Below, in pieces: positions 50,661-58,360 of a DNA stretch of 64,000 nucleotides. The DNA is taken from NCBI GenBank assembly GCA_904502025.1, contig CAJGDJ010000008.1, forward strand, positions 1 through 64,000, written 5' to 3'. Source of the DNA: an uncultured Muribaculaceae bacterium (lineage in GTDB: Bacteria; Bacteroidota; Bacteroidia; Bacteroidales; Muribaculaceae). The position numbers were made by a program, and so were the translations under genes. Within the stretch, counting starts at the first letter, position 1, and every line of letters begins with the position of its first letter. Under the pieces are notes generated by a model. The model was not told the DNA's origin and did no database searches. It saw nothing but the letters and a program-made list of their open reading frames with translations.

Positions 50661-50993
50661 ATGAAAAAAATATTTTTATTTTTAATAGTGGCATCAGCAT
50701 TTATTTTAACTTCATGCACAAAAGATGATTATGATGTGTTTTCGTCGGTGTATGGTGTGGTTAGCGATGCTAAAACAGGCGACTTAATTCCCAATGCCAA
50801 TGTAGTGTTGAGCCCAAGCGGTGAAACTAAGGTTACGGGTAGTGATGGGCAGTTTATATTTGAAAATATTGATCCTCAGCAATATACTATTACGGTGCAA
50901 AAAGACGGATATCAAACCAATCGCAAATCGATCACCGCAATTATAGGCGAGAAAGTGGAAGTGAATATCCCGTTAACCCCAAATGATAAATAA
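50661..50993 (+). CDS. Lipoprotein with one carboxypeptidase-regulatory-like domain
   Basis: A 110-residue lipoprotein: MKKIFLFLIVASAFILTSC with Cys19 followed by TKDDYD, an acidic stretch like the surface-export signal of Bacteroidetes lipoproteins. The body is one Ig-like CarboxypepD_reg domain (VYGVVSDAKTGDLIPNANVVL...GQFIFENIDPQQYTITVQKDGYQ). It is probably exposed on the outer membrane. The same domain starts the next two lipoproteins, suggesting descent by duplication. It stops 2 bp before the next gene. Confidence 0.8.
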   Translation: MKKIFLFLIVASAFILTSCTKDDYDVFSSVYGVVSDAKTGDLIPNANVVLSPSGETKVTGSDGQFIFENIDPQQYTITVQKDGYQTNRKSITAIIGEKVEVNIPLTPNDK

Positions 50994-50995
50994 AA

Positions 50996-52291
50996 ATGAA
51001 AAAGATATTAACTATTTTCTTTGCGATGTGTGTGCTTTGTGGTTGCACTTCAGATATGGAAGATGCAACCGGAAGCATTTATGGAGTTGTGTCATATAGC
51101 AACTCGGCAGAGCCTGTCAAAGGTGTAGGAGTTGAACTGTATAATGCCCGTAGCATGTCTTTATTATTAAGAACAACAACATCAGATGATGGTTCATATT
51201 CATTTGAAGAAATTACCTCAGGTGATTATTACCTACAAGTGGTGTCGGAAGGTTATAAAACCGCATCATATAGTGTGTCTGTTGAGCCAGGTCGCCAGGC
51301 ACGTGCTGATATGCAATTGGTAGAAAAAACAATTGATATAAGTGTTAGCACGTTGGCAGTATCTAATGTAGCTGGTGCAGGGGCTACATTTAATGGCTCA
51401 TATAAGGTGAGTTATTTTAATGATGCTCCTACAGAATGTGGATTTATATATTCAACATCATCGAAACCAAAAGTTGAAGGAACGAAAGTGGTGGCAGAAA
51501 AAGTTACTGGCATTGAAAATAATTTTTCGGCTTCTGTATCGGGATTGACGCCGGGGACGTGGTATGTGCAGGCTTATGCTACTCGCAAAAAAGGCGAATA
51601 TGACGACGGCACTGCCTATGGAGATGTTGTGTCGTTTGAAATTTCAGGAGATCCACAGGTGTCAACTTTGGATATAACAAACATTACCGATGTTTCTGCA
51701 ACTCTAAATGGGTATGTTGAATATGCTGGTGATCCTAAATATACCGAAAAAGGGTTTATTTATTCAAAATCATATACAGTTCCCACGATTGATGATCCAA
51801 GTGATGCGACTACTAAAATGCCGGTATCGGGAAGTGCAAATGAATTCTCGGTGGTAATTGATGGTTTGGAAATAAACAAAACATATTATGTGAGAGCGTA
51901 TATTACAAATCAAAATGTCACAACGTATGGAGATGTTAAAACATTTAAGATTAATCCTAAATATTATGTTTTGTCTGAAGAGGGGCTGATGGTGCAAGCC
52001 GATGATATAAATTCGGGTAAATATACGAGATGGGATGTCGCGTATGCTATGTGCGAAAATTCAACAGTAGGAGGGTTTGATGATTGGAGAATGCCGACGA
52101 TTCAGGAATTGATAATATTATATCTTCATAAAGATGAGATAGGTAATTTTAAAGATTCTTATTACTGGAGTGCAGATAAAGTTTATTCTGATGATAATTA
52201 TTATAAATGTCTGAGTTTTGAAGATGGTAGTCTTATAGGTTATTATTATACAAAAGAGTGGCGTGTCCGTGCTGTGCGGACAATAAAATAA
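50996..52291 (+). CDS. Surface lipoprotein: carboxypeptidase-like, two repeats, Lcl/DUF1566 domain
   Basis: A 431-residue lipoprotein (lipobox LCGC, Cys17, then TSDMED). In order: a CarboxypepD_reg domain (about 24-108), two Fn3-like repeats (about 120-220 and 222-320, each with ATLNGY/ATFNGS and YYVRAY/WYVQAY) and a C-terminal Lcl/DUF1566 domain (about 325-431, DWRMPTIQELIILY, YYWSADKVYSDD, RVRAVRTIK). Lcl-type domains bind glycosaminoglycans or collagen-like ligands in other bacteria, so adhesion is a fair guess. The paralogue at 52362 shares the first about 110 residues almost exactly. Confidence 0.8.
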   Translation: MKKILTIFFAMCVLCGCTSDMEDATGSIYGVVSYSNSAEPVKGVGVELYNARSMSLLLRTTTSDDGSYSFEEITSGDYYLQVVSEGYKTASYSVSVEPGRQARADMQLVEKTIDISVSTLAVSNVAGAGATFNGSYKVSYFNDAPTECGFIYSTSSKPKVEGTKVVAEKVTGIENNFSASVSGLTPGTWYVQAYATRKKGEYDDGTAYGDVVSFEISGDPQVSTLDITNITDVSATLNGYVEYAGDPKYTEKGFIYSKSYTVPTIDDPSDATTKMPVSGSANEFSVVIDGLEINKTYYVRAYITNQNVTTYGDVKTFKINPKYYVLSEEGLMVQADDINSGKYTRWDVAYAMCENSTVGGFDDWRMPTIQELIILYLHKDEIGNFKDSYYWSADKVYSDDNYYKCLSFEDGSLIGYYYTKEWRVRAVRTIK

Positions 52292-52300
52292 AATTTTTAT

Positions 52301-52341
52301 AAAGGCAATAATGCTAAAAAATATTATTGCCTTTATTTTTT
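52301..52341 (+). terminator. Terminator after the Lcl-domain lipoprotein
   Basis: A 12-bp stem AAAGGCAATAAT / ATTATTGCCTTT followed by ATTTTTTATTT, 10 bp past the stop. Confidence 0.85.
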
Positions 52342-52361
52342 ATTTAATTACATAAAATAGA

Positions 52362-53069
52362 ATGAAAAAGATATTTGTAATACTATTGTCAATATGTGTG
52401 CTTTGTGGTTGTACTTCAGATGTGGAAGATGCAACCGGAAGCATTTATGGAGTTGTGTCATATAGCAACTCGGCAGAGCCGGTAAAAGGAGTAGGAGTTG
52501 AACTGTATATATTAAATAATGTTGATGATTTAACTTATAAAGGCGATTTGTTGCTTAGAACTACCACTTCCGACGATGGTTCATTTTCATTTGAAAACCT
52601 TAACATCGGTAGCTATTTGTTGCAAGTGGTGAATGATGGTTGTGAAACTGCGTCATATGAAGTGACGGTTGAGGCTGGACGTACGGCACGTGCCGATATG
52701 CAGTTAGTCCAATTGAAAGATATTGGCTTAAAGATTGTAACTGAAAATGCTGAATTTGATGATAAAGATTATGAAGGATATGTGTTCCTTTGTGGTCGAT
52801 TTCTATATATAGATGAAGATTGTGCCCCAATAGATTTTGGTGTATTATATTCTAAAAATTCAAATCCCAAAAACAATGGAACTCGTGTTGTAGTAAGTTT
52901 AGATTTAGATTATGGAAGTTTAGATTATGAAGATTATATATCAGAGTCAGAGTGGATTTACTTTGATTGTCCAGTGGACAATTTATCAAAAGGGAAATAT
53001 TATTTCCAAGCTTATGCAACAAATAAGTATGGCACAATTTATGGAAATGTTTTGTCTTTTGAAATGTAA
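52362..53069 (+). CDS. Lipoprotein paralogue that has lost its C-terminal domain
   Basis: A 235-residue lipoprotein (lipobox LCGC, Cys17, TSDVED) whose first about 115 residues match the upstream 431-residue protein (IYGVVSYSNSAEPVKGVGVELY...), with a small insertion (LNNVDDLTYKGD). One divergent Fn3-like repeat follows (about 120-235, ending YFQAYATNKYGTIYGNVLSFEM). It then stops where the paralogue has a second repeat and the Lcl domain. In the same frame, 15 nt after the stop, lies VRALRTIK-stop (53085-53111), matching the paralogue's end VRAVRTIK, so the C-terminus seems to have been deleted. The shortened protein may still be made. Confidence 0.75.
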   Translation: MKKIFVILLSICVLCGCTSDVEDATGSIYGVVSYSNSAEPVKGVGVELYILNNVDDLTYKGDLLLRTTTSDDGSFSFENLNIGSYLLQVVNDGCETASYEVTVEAGRTARADMQLVQLKDIGLKIVTENAEFDDKDYEGYVFLCGRFLYIDEDCAPIDFGVLYSKNSNPKNNGTRVVVSLDLDYGSLDYEDYISESEWIYFDCPVDNLSKGKYYFQAYATNKYGTIYGNVLSFEM

Positions 53070-53084
53070 AATAATGAATAAAAC

Positions 53085-53111
53085 GTCAGAGCTCTACGAA
53101 CAATAAAATAA
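53085..53111 (+). pseudogene. Remnant of an Lcl/DUF1566 C-terminus
   Basis: The 9 codons GTC AGA GCT CTA CGA ACA ATA AAA TAA give VRALRTIK-stop, 7 of 8 residues identical to the end of the 431-residue paralogue (VRAVRTIK). The stretch is in frame with the shortened lipoprotein gene but cut off by stops at 53067 and 53079. Confidence 0.65.
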
Positions 53112-53135
53112 TCAGAGCGAAATTTTTGTTAAACA

Positions 53136-53166
53136 AAATGGCTGTTGCAAGTGCGACAGCCATTTT
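53136..53166. terminator. Bidirectional terminator
   Basis: An 11-bp stem AAAATGGCTGT / ACAGCCATTTT with a 9-nt loop between the convergent lipoprotein and fumarase genes. Confidence 0.82.
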
Positions 53167-53189
53167 ATTTGTAGCAAGTTGAATAGTGA

Positions 53190-54839
53190 TTACTTATTCA
53201 ATGCGCATGATTTGCATTTTTCTGAGATTTCAACGAAGAAGTCGTTGCCTTTGTCGTCAACGAGAATGAATGCAGGGAAGTCTTCAACTTCGATTTTCCA
53301 TATTGCTTCCATGCCGAGTTCGGGATATTCCATACATTCGATTTTCTTGATGCTGTTTTGAGCAAGTACAGCAGCAGGGCCACCGATGCTACCGAGGTAG
53401 AAACCGCCATGTTTGTGGCAAGCGTCGGTAACTTGTTTGCTGCGGTTACCTTTTGCAATCATAATCATAGAACCACCTGCAGCTTGGAATTGGTCAACGT
53501 ATGAGTCCATGCGACCGGCAGTTGTTGGACCGAATGAGCCTGAAGGCATGCCTTCGGGAGTTTTAGCAGGACCTGCGTAATAAATAGGGTGGTCTTTGAG
53601 ATATTGAGGCATTTCTTCGCCACGGTCGAGACGTTCTTTGATTTTTGCGTGAGCGATGTCGCGACCTACGATGATTGTACCTTTCAATGAAAGACGAGTA
53701 GATACAGGGTATTTGCTCAATTCTGCAAGAATTTCAGGCATTGGACGGTTGAGGTCGATGTTGACCACTTCGCCTTCGCCGGCTTTACGATATGATTCAG
53801 GAATAAGTTCGCCAGGATTGCTGTCGAGCTTTTCAATCCAAAGACCATCTTTGTTGATTTTTGCTTTTACGTTACGGTCGGCCGAGCAAGATACACCAAG
53901 ACCAACAGGACAAGAAGCACCATGACGAGGAAGACGAATCACGCGAATGTCGTGTGCAAAGTATTTACCACCAAATTGTGCACCGAGACCGATTTTGTGA
54001 GTTTCTTCGAGGAGTTGTTTTTCGAGTTCGATATCACGGAATGCGTGTCCGAGTTCGTTGCCTTCAGTGGGTAGGTCATCGTAATATTTTACTGATGCTT
54101 TTTTCACTGTAGCAAGGTTCATCTCGGCAGAAGTACCACCGATAACGAATGCGATGTGATAAGGAGGACAAGCTGCAGTACCCAAAGATTTCATTTTATC
54201 TACCAAGAACGGTATGAGTGTCTTAGGATTGATAAGAGCTTTTGTTTCTTGATAGAGGTATGTTTTGTTGGCAGAGCCACCACCTTTAGCTACGAAAAGG
54301 AAGTTGTATTCATTGCCATCGCAAGCATGAAGATCGATTTGAGCAGGGAGGTTGCAACCTGTGTTCACTTCGTCATACATGTTGAGAGGGGCGTTTTGAG
54401 AGTAACGAAGGTTGTCTTCAGTGTATGTTAGATATACACCTTTAGAAAGACGTTCTTCGTCGCCACCACCGGTGAATACGTTTTGACCTTTGCTGCCATG
54501 AATAATTGCAGTGCCGGTATCTTGGCAGAATGGGAGTTGACCTTTAGCAGCCACTTCGGCATTGCGAAGCATTGTGAGTGCAACGAATTTGTCGTTTTCG
54601 CTTGCTTCGGGGTCGTTGAGAATTTTTGCCACCATAGCATTGTGTTCGCGACGAAGCATAAAAGCATTGTCGTGAGTAGCTTGGCGAGCAAGGACGGTCA
54701 AAGCTTCTGGGTCAACCACGAGCATTTCGTGTCCGTTCCAGTTTTCAACTTTTACGTAGTCAGATGTCAAGTGATAATACTCAGTAGTGTCCTTTGCATG
54801 TGGGAACATTTCCTGATACTTGAAGGGTTTGTTTGCCAT
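53190..54839 (-). CDS. fumA: Class I fumarate hydratase, fused two-domain form
   Basis: A 549-residue iron-sulfur fumarase that interconverts fumarate and malate. Alpha and beta parts, separate subunits in some bacteria, are one chain here. Cysteines expected to hold the [4Fe-4S] cluster are in LPFCQDTGTA (about 101-110), NTGCNLPAQI and HGASCPVGLGVSC. The beta-part signature PEGMPSGSFGPTTAGRMD is near 440-457. In Bacteroidales it works in the reductive branch leading to succinate and propionate. It is a single-gene unit; a TAacTTTG box lies at 54878-54885. The 260 bp upstream otherwise hold no gene. Confidence 0.95.
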   Translation of the reverse strand: MANKPFKYQEMFPHAKDTTEYYHLTSDYVKVENWNGHEMLVVDPEALTVLARQATHDNAFMLRREHNAMVAKILNDPEASENDKFVALTMLRNAEVAAKGQLPFCQDTGTAIIHGSKGQNVFTGGGDEERLSKGVYLTYTEDNLRYSQNAPLNMYDEVNTGCNLPAQIDLHACDGNEYNFLFVAKGGGSANKTYLYQETKALINPKTLIPFLVDKMKSLGTAACPPYHIAFVIGGTSAEMNLATVKKASVKYYDDLPTEGNELGHAFRDIELEKQLLEETHKIGLGAQFGGKYFAHDIRVIRLPRHGASCPVGLGVSCSADRNVKAKINKDGLWIEKLDSNPGELIPESYRKAGEGEVVNIDLNRPMPEILAELSKYPVSTRLSLKGTIIVGRDIAHAKIKERLDRGEEMPQYLKDHPIYYAGPAKTPEGMPSGSFGPTTAGRMDSYVDQFQAAGGSMIMIAKGNRSKQVTDACHKHGGFYLGSIGGPAAVLAQNSIKKIECMEYPELGMEAIWKIEVEDFPAFILVDDKGNDFFVEISEKCKSCALNK

Positions 54840-55099
54840 AATTCAATATTATAAGTTTGTTTAATCTTAGTTTCTTGCAAAGTTAATATTTAATCGCAAA
54901 AGAGTGAAATTTATTTATTAATATTTGCATTAGGGAATAATTTATGCTTTTGATGAATGTGATTTTTTGCACAATAATGAGCTAAAGTTTATGATGTAGG
55001 CAAACTTATTGGGCATTTGTTTGTTTAATTTAATAAAAATTGCGAATTTTGCAGGATAAAATGTGATTCTAATAAATTTATTAACTTAAAATTTAACTT

Positions 55100-55984
55100 A
55101 TGAAATTAAATTTACGCAAAGTTTTGGCTGTTCTTGTAGCAGCAGTAGTAACTCTCGGAGCATCGGCTCAGTCTCTTTTCATTTTCGGGTCATTCAATGG
55201 TTGGGATCCCGCTAACTCACTTGAAATGTGGAAAGAAAATGGCGTTTATGTGATGGAAGACATCGAATTTGGTGCCGGTGGAAACTTCGCAGTTTCAACA
55301 AAACAATCATCTGATTGGGGTACAGTTAATTCTAATCGTTATGGCTTTGCTCAAGACAATGCTATCGCAACAGAAGGTGTTGCAATGAAGATTGTAAAAG
55401 GCGAAGGTGCTATGCAAGTTCCTGCAGCAGGTGTTTACAATATCTATGTAGATCTTTCAGCTATGACAGTTACAGTTAAAAAAGCTGGTAAAGTAACTAT
55501 TGAAACTCCCGCAAAACTTTATGTTATGGGCAACTTATCAGTTGGCTCATGGGATCCTGCTACTGCAGTAGAATTGGAAAAAATTGATGACAATAATTTC
55601 TCTGGTCAAGTAACTTTCACAGGTGCTGGTGATGGTTATTCTTATTTCGCTATTGCAGGAGCTAAAGGTTCATGGGAAGCTGTAAATCCAGTACGTTTTG
55701 CACCTGTAGCCGGTGAAGTCGCTTTCAATATTGATGAGAATGTTGAATTTAGTAAAGGTGAAGCTGCATTCAAAGTTGTTGCAGAAGGTACATATTATAT
55801 AAATGTTGACTTCAAAAACCTCACAGTAAATGTGTCAAATTATGCAACAGGTGTAGAAGCTATCGATGTTGAAACTGCAACTCCTGTTTACTACAACCTT
55901 CAAGGTGTAGAAGTTGCTAATCCACAAAATGGTCTTTACATCGTAAAACAAGGCAACAAAGTTTCAAAACAACTCGTAAAATAA
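55100..55984 (+). CDS. Secreted protein with two SusE/CBM-like domains
   Basis: A 294-residue exported protein with signal peptide MKLNLRKVLAVLVAAVVTLGASAQ. Two similar beta domains follow (about 25-125 and 135-245), each opening with a glycan-binding-like motif: LFIFGSFNGWDPANSLEM and LYVMGNLSVGSWDPATAVELE, as in SusE/SusF outer-membrane starch-binding domains. The tail (VYYNLQGVEVANPQNGLYIVKQGNKVSKQLVK) is a short sorting-like end common in Prevotella and Muribaculaceae, probably T9SS-related. No SusC/D partners are nearby. Codons are C-rich at third positions, suggesting high expression. Confidence 0.75.
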   Translation: MKLNLRKVLAVLVAAVVTLGASAQSLFIFGSFNGWDPANSLEMWKENGVYVMEDIEFGAGGNFAVSTKQSSDWGTVNSNRYGFAQDNAIATEGVAMKIVKGEGAMQVPAAGVYNIYVDLSAMTVTVKKAGKVTIETPAKLYVMGNLSVGSWDPATAVELEKIDDNNFSGQVTFTGAGDGYSYFAIAGAKGSWEAVNPVRFAPVAGEVAFNIDENVEFSKGEAAFKVVAEGTYYINVDFKNLTVNVSNYATGVEAIDVETATPVYYNLQGVEVANPQNGLYIVKQGNKVSKQLVK

Positions 55985-56022
55985 TTGAGGATTGAAAATA
56001 CTCAATCTTCCACAAATCATAG

Positions 56023-56054
56023 GGCGGACAACCTCGGTTGTTCGCCTTTTTTTT
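56023..56054 (+). terminator. Intrinsic terminator of the SusE-like gene
   Basis: A 10-bp stem GGCGGACAAC / GTTGTTCGCC with loop CTCG and eight following T, 38 bp past the stop. Confidence 0.9.
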
Positions 56055-56100
56055 GAAATATTCTGTCTCCCGATTTTCCGTGTCTACTTTTCTAAGATAC

Positions 56101-56223
56101 TCATTTATGGAAATATAAATTACATTTGTGTGTTTTTTATGGAAGTCGAAAGCGTAAAATTCGCTCATTTATGGAAATAGAATTGCGAGAATTTGTATAT
56201 ATATGGAAATAGAATTATCTTTG
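56101..56223 (+). repeat. Direct repeats carrying promoter-like boxes
   Basis: The unit TTTATGGAAATAnAAATT recurs at 56104, 56168 and (as ATATATGGAAATAGAATT) 56199, with a weaker copy at 56138 (TTTTTATGGAAGTCGAAAG). Units 1 and 3 are followed by TAcaTTTG (56121-56128) and TAtcTTTG (56216-56223). The last pairs with a TTTG at 56192-56195 (20-nt spacer), a full promoter 19 bp before the ATPase ATG. The others may be duplicated promoters or binding sites. Confidence 0.6.
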
Positions 56224-56242
56224 TCAACAAAATGATTGAATT

Positions 56243-57511
56243 ATGAATACACAGACATTACTATCAATAGTAGCTGACCAACGTGAGGAGTTGCTGGCGA
56301 ATGATTACTCGGAGTTTTGCCTCCGTCCGGAAGAATCACAGCTTGATTTGAAGAGCAATAGAGCTCAGGTAGTAATAGGTGTCAGACGATGCGGTAAATC
56401 AACTTTATGTGAAATGTTTCTTAAACAAAAAGGAGTTGAATTTGCTTATGTAAACTTTGACGATGACCGAATGGAGGATATGAAAGCAAGCGATTTGGAC
56501 CGTTTGCTTGAAGCATTATATATGACATATGGTGAATTCAAATATCTCTTCCTTGATGAGATACAGAATATAGGTGGCTGGCCATTATTTGTCAATAGAT
56601 TGCTTCGCCAGAAAATACACTTGTTCATTACGGGTTCTAATTCTAAGTTGCTCAGTAATGAGTTGAGTACACACCTGACAGGAAGAAACAACAAAGTAGA
56701 ACTCTATCCTTTCTCATTCTCGGAATATTGTGCGATGAAGAAGGTTGATACAACCTCGCTATCAATAAAAGCGAAGGGGCTTCGTAAAAGTAGCCTCCAT
56801 GAATATCTTCAACAAGGCGGATTCCCTGAATTGTTCAATGAAAGTAATCGTAGAGGCTATGTTAACGGATTGTTGGATGCAATCATAAAGATTGATATAG
56901 CAAAACGTTTCAAGGTTCGCAATGTGGAAGCATTACGAAGAATAGCAGCTTATCTAGCCGATAATTATTGTCAGGAATTTGTAGCCAAAACGGTAGGCGA
57001 ATTGTTCGGAGTATCAAATCATACGGCAGAAAACTATTATTCATACCTTAAAGAGGCTTTTCTATTGGTAGGCGTTAATCGTTTCTCATACAAAAGTAAG
57101 GAGCGTGTAAGAAACGAAAAGGTTTATGTAGTGGATACTGCATTTGTCACTGAGCGTGAGGATAATTTCTCATTAGAAAATCTCGGTTGGAAGCTGGAGA
57201 ATGTTGTATGCATAGAACTCATGCGACGCTACAAACCTCTTTTCTGTGATGTTTTCTACTATAAAGAGACATCATCTCAAGTTGATTTTGTTATTGCCAA
57301 GGATGGCAACGTACAAGAGTTAATACTGGTATCCTATGACATTTCCACTGAAAAGACACGCAAAAGAGAGATTAGAGGTTTGAAGAATGCTGCCAAAAAG
57401 CTCAAGTGCAACAATCTTACGCTTGTAACCTTTGAAGAGTATGAGATAATTGAGGAAGATGGATACACCATAAATATTATTCCTGCTACAGAGTGGTTAC
57501 TTAATAAATAA
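56243..57511 (+). CDS. AAA-family ATPase with DUF4143 domain
   Basis: A 422-residue protein with an N-terminal AAA ATPase (Walker A GVRRCGKST, residues 46-54; Walker B YLFLDEIQ, 101-108; sensor-like FITGSNSKLL) and a C-terminal DUF4143 region (about 205-400) with a PD-(D/E)xK-like stretch, YYKETSSQVDFVIAKDGNVQELI. Such proteins are common, scattered and mobile in Bacteroidetes; the function is unknown, with links proposed to DNA or defence. It stands alone after repeated promoter-like units. The flanking non-coding sequence looks unlike its neighbours, which suggests it may have been acquired. Confidence 0.85.
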   Translation: MNTQTLLSIVADQREELLANDYSEFCLRPEESQLDLKSNRAQVVIGVRRCGKSTLCEMFLKQKGVEFAYVNFDDDRMEDMKASDLDRLLEALYMTYGEFKYLFLDEIQNIGGWPLFVNRLLRQKIHLFITGSNSKLLSNELSTHLTGRNNKVELYPFSFSEYCAMKKVDTTSLSIKAKGLRKSSLHEYLQQGGFPELFNESNRRGYVNGLLDAIIKIDIAKRFKVRNVEALRRIAAYLADNYCQEFVAKTVGELFGVSNHTAENYYSYLKEAFLLVGVNRFSYKSKERVRNEKVYVVDTAFVTEREDNFSLENLGWKLENVVCIELMRRYKPLFCDVFYYKETSSQVDFVIAKDGNVQELILVSYDISTEKTRKREIRGLKNAAKKLKCNNLTLVTFEEYEIIEEDGYTINIIPATEWLLNK

Positions 57512-57947
57512 TTTTAACGAAATAGGAATCAAAAATCTAAACGATTAGGATTAAGTTTCTGCATAAATTTTATAGGCGTCATATTTCTTATTTTGTTCTT
57601 CGTCGGCATGATTTATCTTGCCCTAAATCGTGCGAAGATAAAGGGCATTACAATGCCTAATCCAATACGACAAATTAAGGTTCACATATATGCTCTCAAG
57701 TCTTTTTGGTCGTAGAGGATTTTGGCAAAATAGTTTACAATCAATATCCAACTTGTGAGAATTGCTTCAAAATTGGGTTGTGGTGAGTCTCACTTGGTTA
57801 TAACCAACCATGTACTGGCTAAAGCCGACCTACACTGTTCGCTTGCACTCGAATACTTCGCATTTGACTCCACACAAGGAGCGAGCCGGGTGGTTTCTTT
57901 TTTGAACAAAATGAGCGATATGTGTGTTGCGTTATGATGGTAGTAGG
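57512..57947. other. Gene-poor stretch with possible degenerate coding remnants
   Basis: About 436 bp without a convincing gene. A 60-codon frame at 57755-57937 has no start context and no recognisable fold. Its middle (LHCSLALEYFAFDSTQGASR) has the look of recurrent repeat-type sequence I associate with Bacteroidales intergenic regions, but I cannot verify this. GCCCT/AGGGC (57619-57649) can form a weak stem. Confidence 0.3.
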
Positions 57948-57999
57948 TGACAAAATGGCAATCGTTGTGTCATGAAATGAATTTTGGCACGGATTATGC
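57948..57999 (+). promoter_or_regulatory. Sigma-54-like promoter and half-sites upstream of groESL
   Basis: TTTTGGCACGGATTATGCTAAT has a TGGCACG box (57985-57991) and, at correct 12-bp phasing, an ATGC (57996-57999), one base off the -24/-12 consensus TGGCACG-N4-TTGC. Upstream, TGACAaaaTGGCA (57948-57960) is an imperfect inverted repeat, with a further TGTCA (57968-57972). No CIRCE repeat (TTAGCACTC/GAGTGCTAA) is found. This suggests activator-driven heat-shock control; transcription would start near 58011, leaving a leader of about 50 nt. Confidence 0.55.
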
Positions 58000-58059
58000 T
58001 AATTTATGAGCAGAACGAAAAATAATAATTACAAAATAAAAACTTAAAAATTTACAGTT

Positions 58060-58335
58060 ATGAATATTAAACCATTGGCAGATAGAGTGCTTGTAAATCC
58101 TTGCGCTGCCGAAGAAGTAACCGTAGCAGGTATCATTATTCCCGATTCAGCTAAAGAAAAACCTCTAAAGGGTGTGGTTCTTGCAACCGGAAATGGTACA
58201 AAAGATGAAGAAATGGTAGTAAAAGAAGGAGATACAGTGCTTTATGGTAAATATGCCGGTACTGAAATCGATGTTGATGGTAACAAATACCTCATCATGC
58301 GTCAAAATGACATCTTGGCTATCATCGCTGAATAA
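58060..58335 (+). CDS. groES: Co-chaperonin GroES
   Basis: A 91-residue Cpn10 starting MNIKPLADRVLVNPC with the mobile-loop region (EEVTVAGIIIPDSAKEKPLKG, about 18-38) that binds GroEL and the ending RQNDILAIIAE. It forms the heptameric lid of the folding cage. It lies 25 bp before groEL, as one operon. Confidence 0.98.
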   Translation: MNIKPLADRVLVNPCAAEEVTVAGIIIPDSAKEKPLKGVVLATGNGTKDEEMVVKEGDTVLYGKYAGTEIDVDGNKYLIMRQNDILAIIAE

Positions 58336-58360
58336 TTAACCCAACTAAAAACAAAAAATC

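Noticed and set aside
57755..57937. 60-codon frame before groES
   Set aside because: No ribosome-binding site, promoter or recognisable domain; treated as gene-poor sequence.
57900..58059. CIRCE/HrcA operator for groESL
   Set aside because: No TTAGCACTC or GAGTGCTAA arms are present; the motifs seen are TGACA-type.
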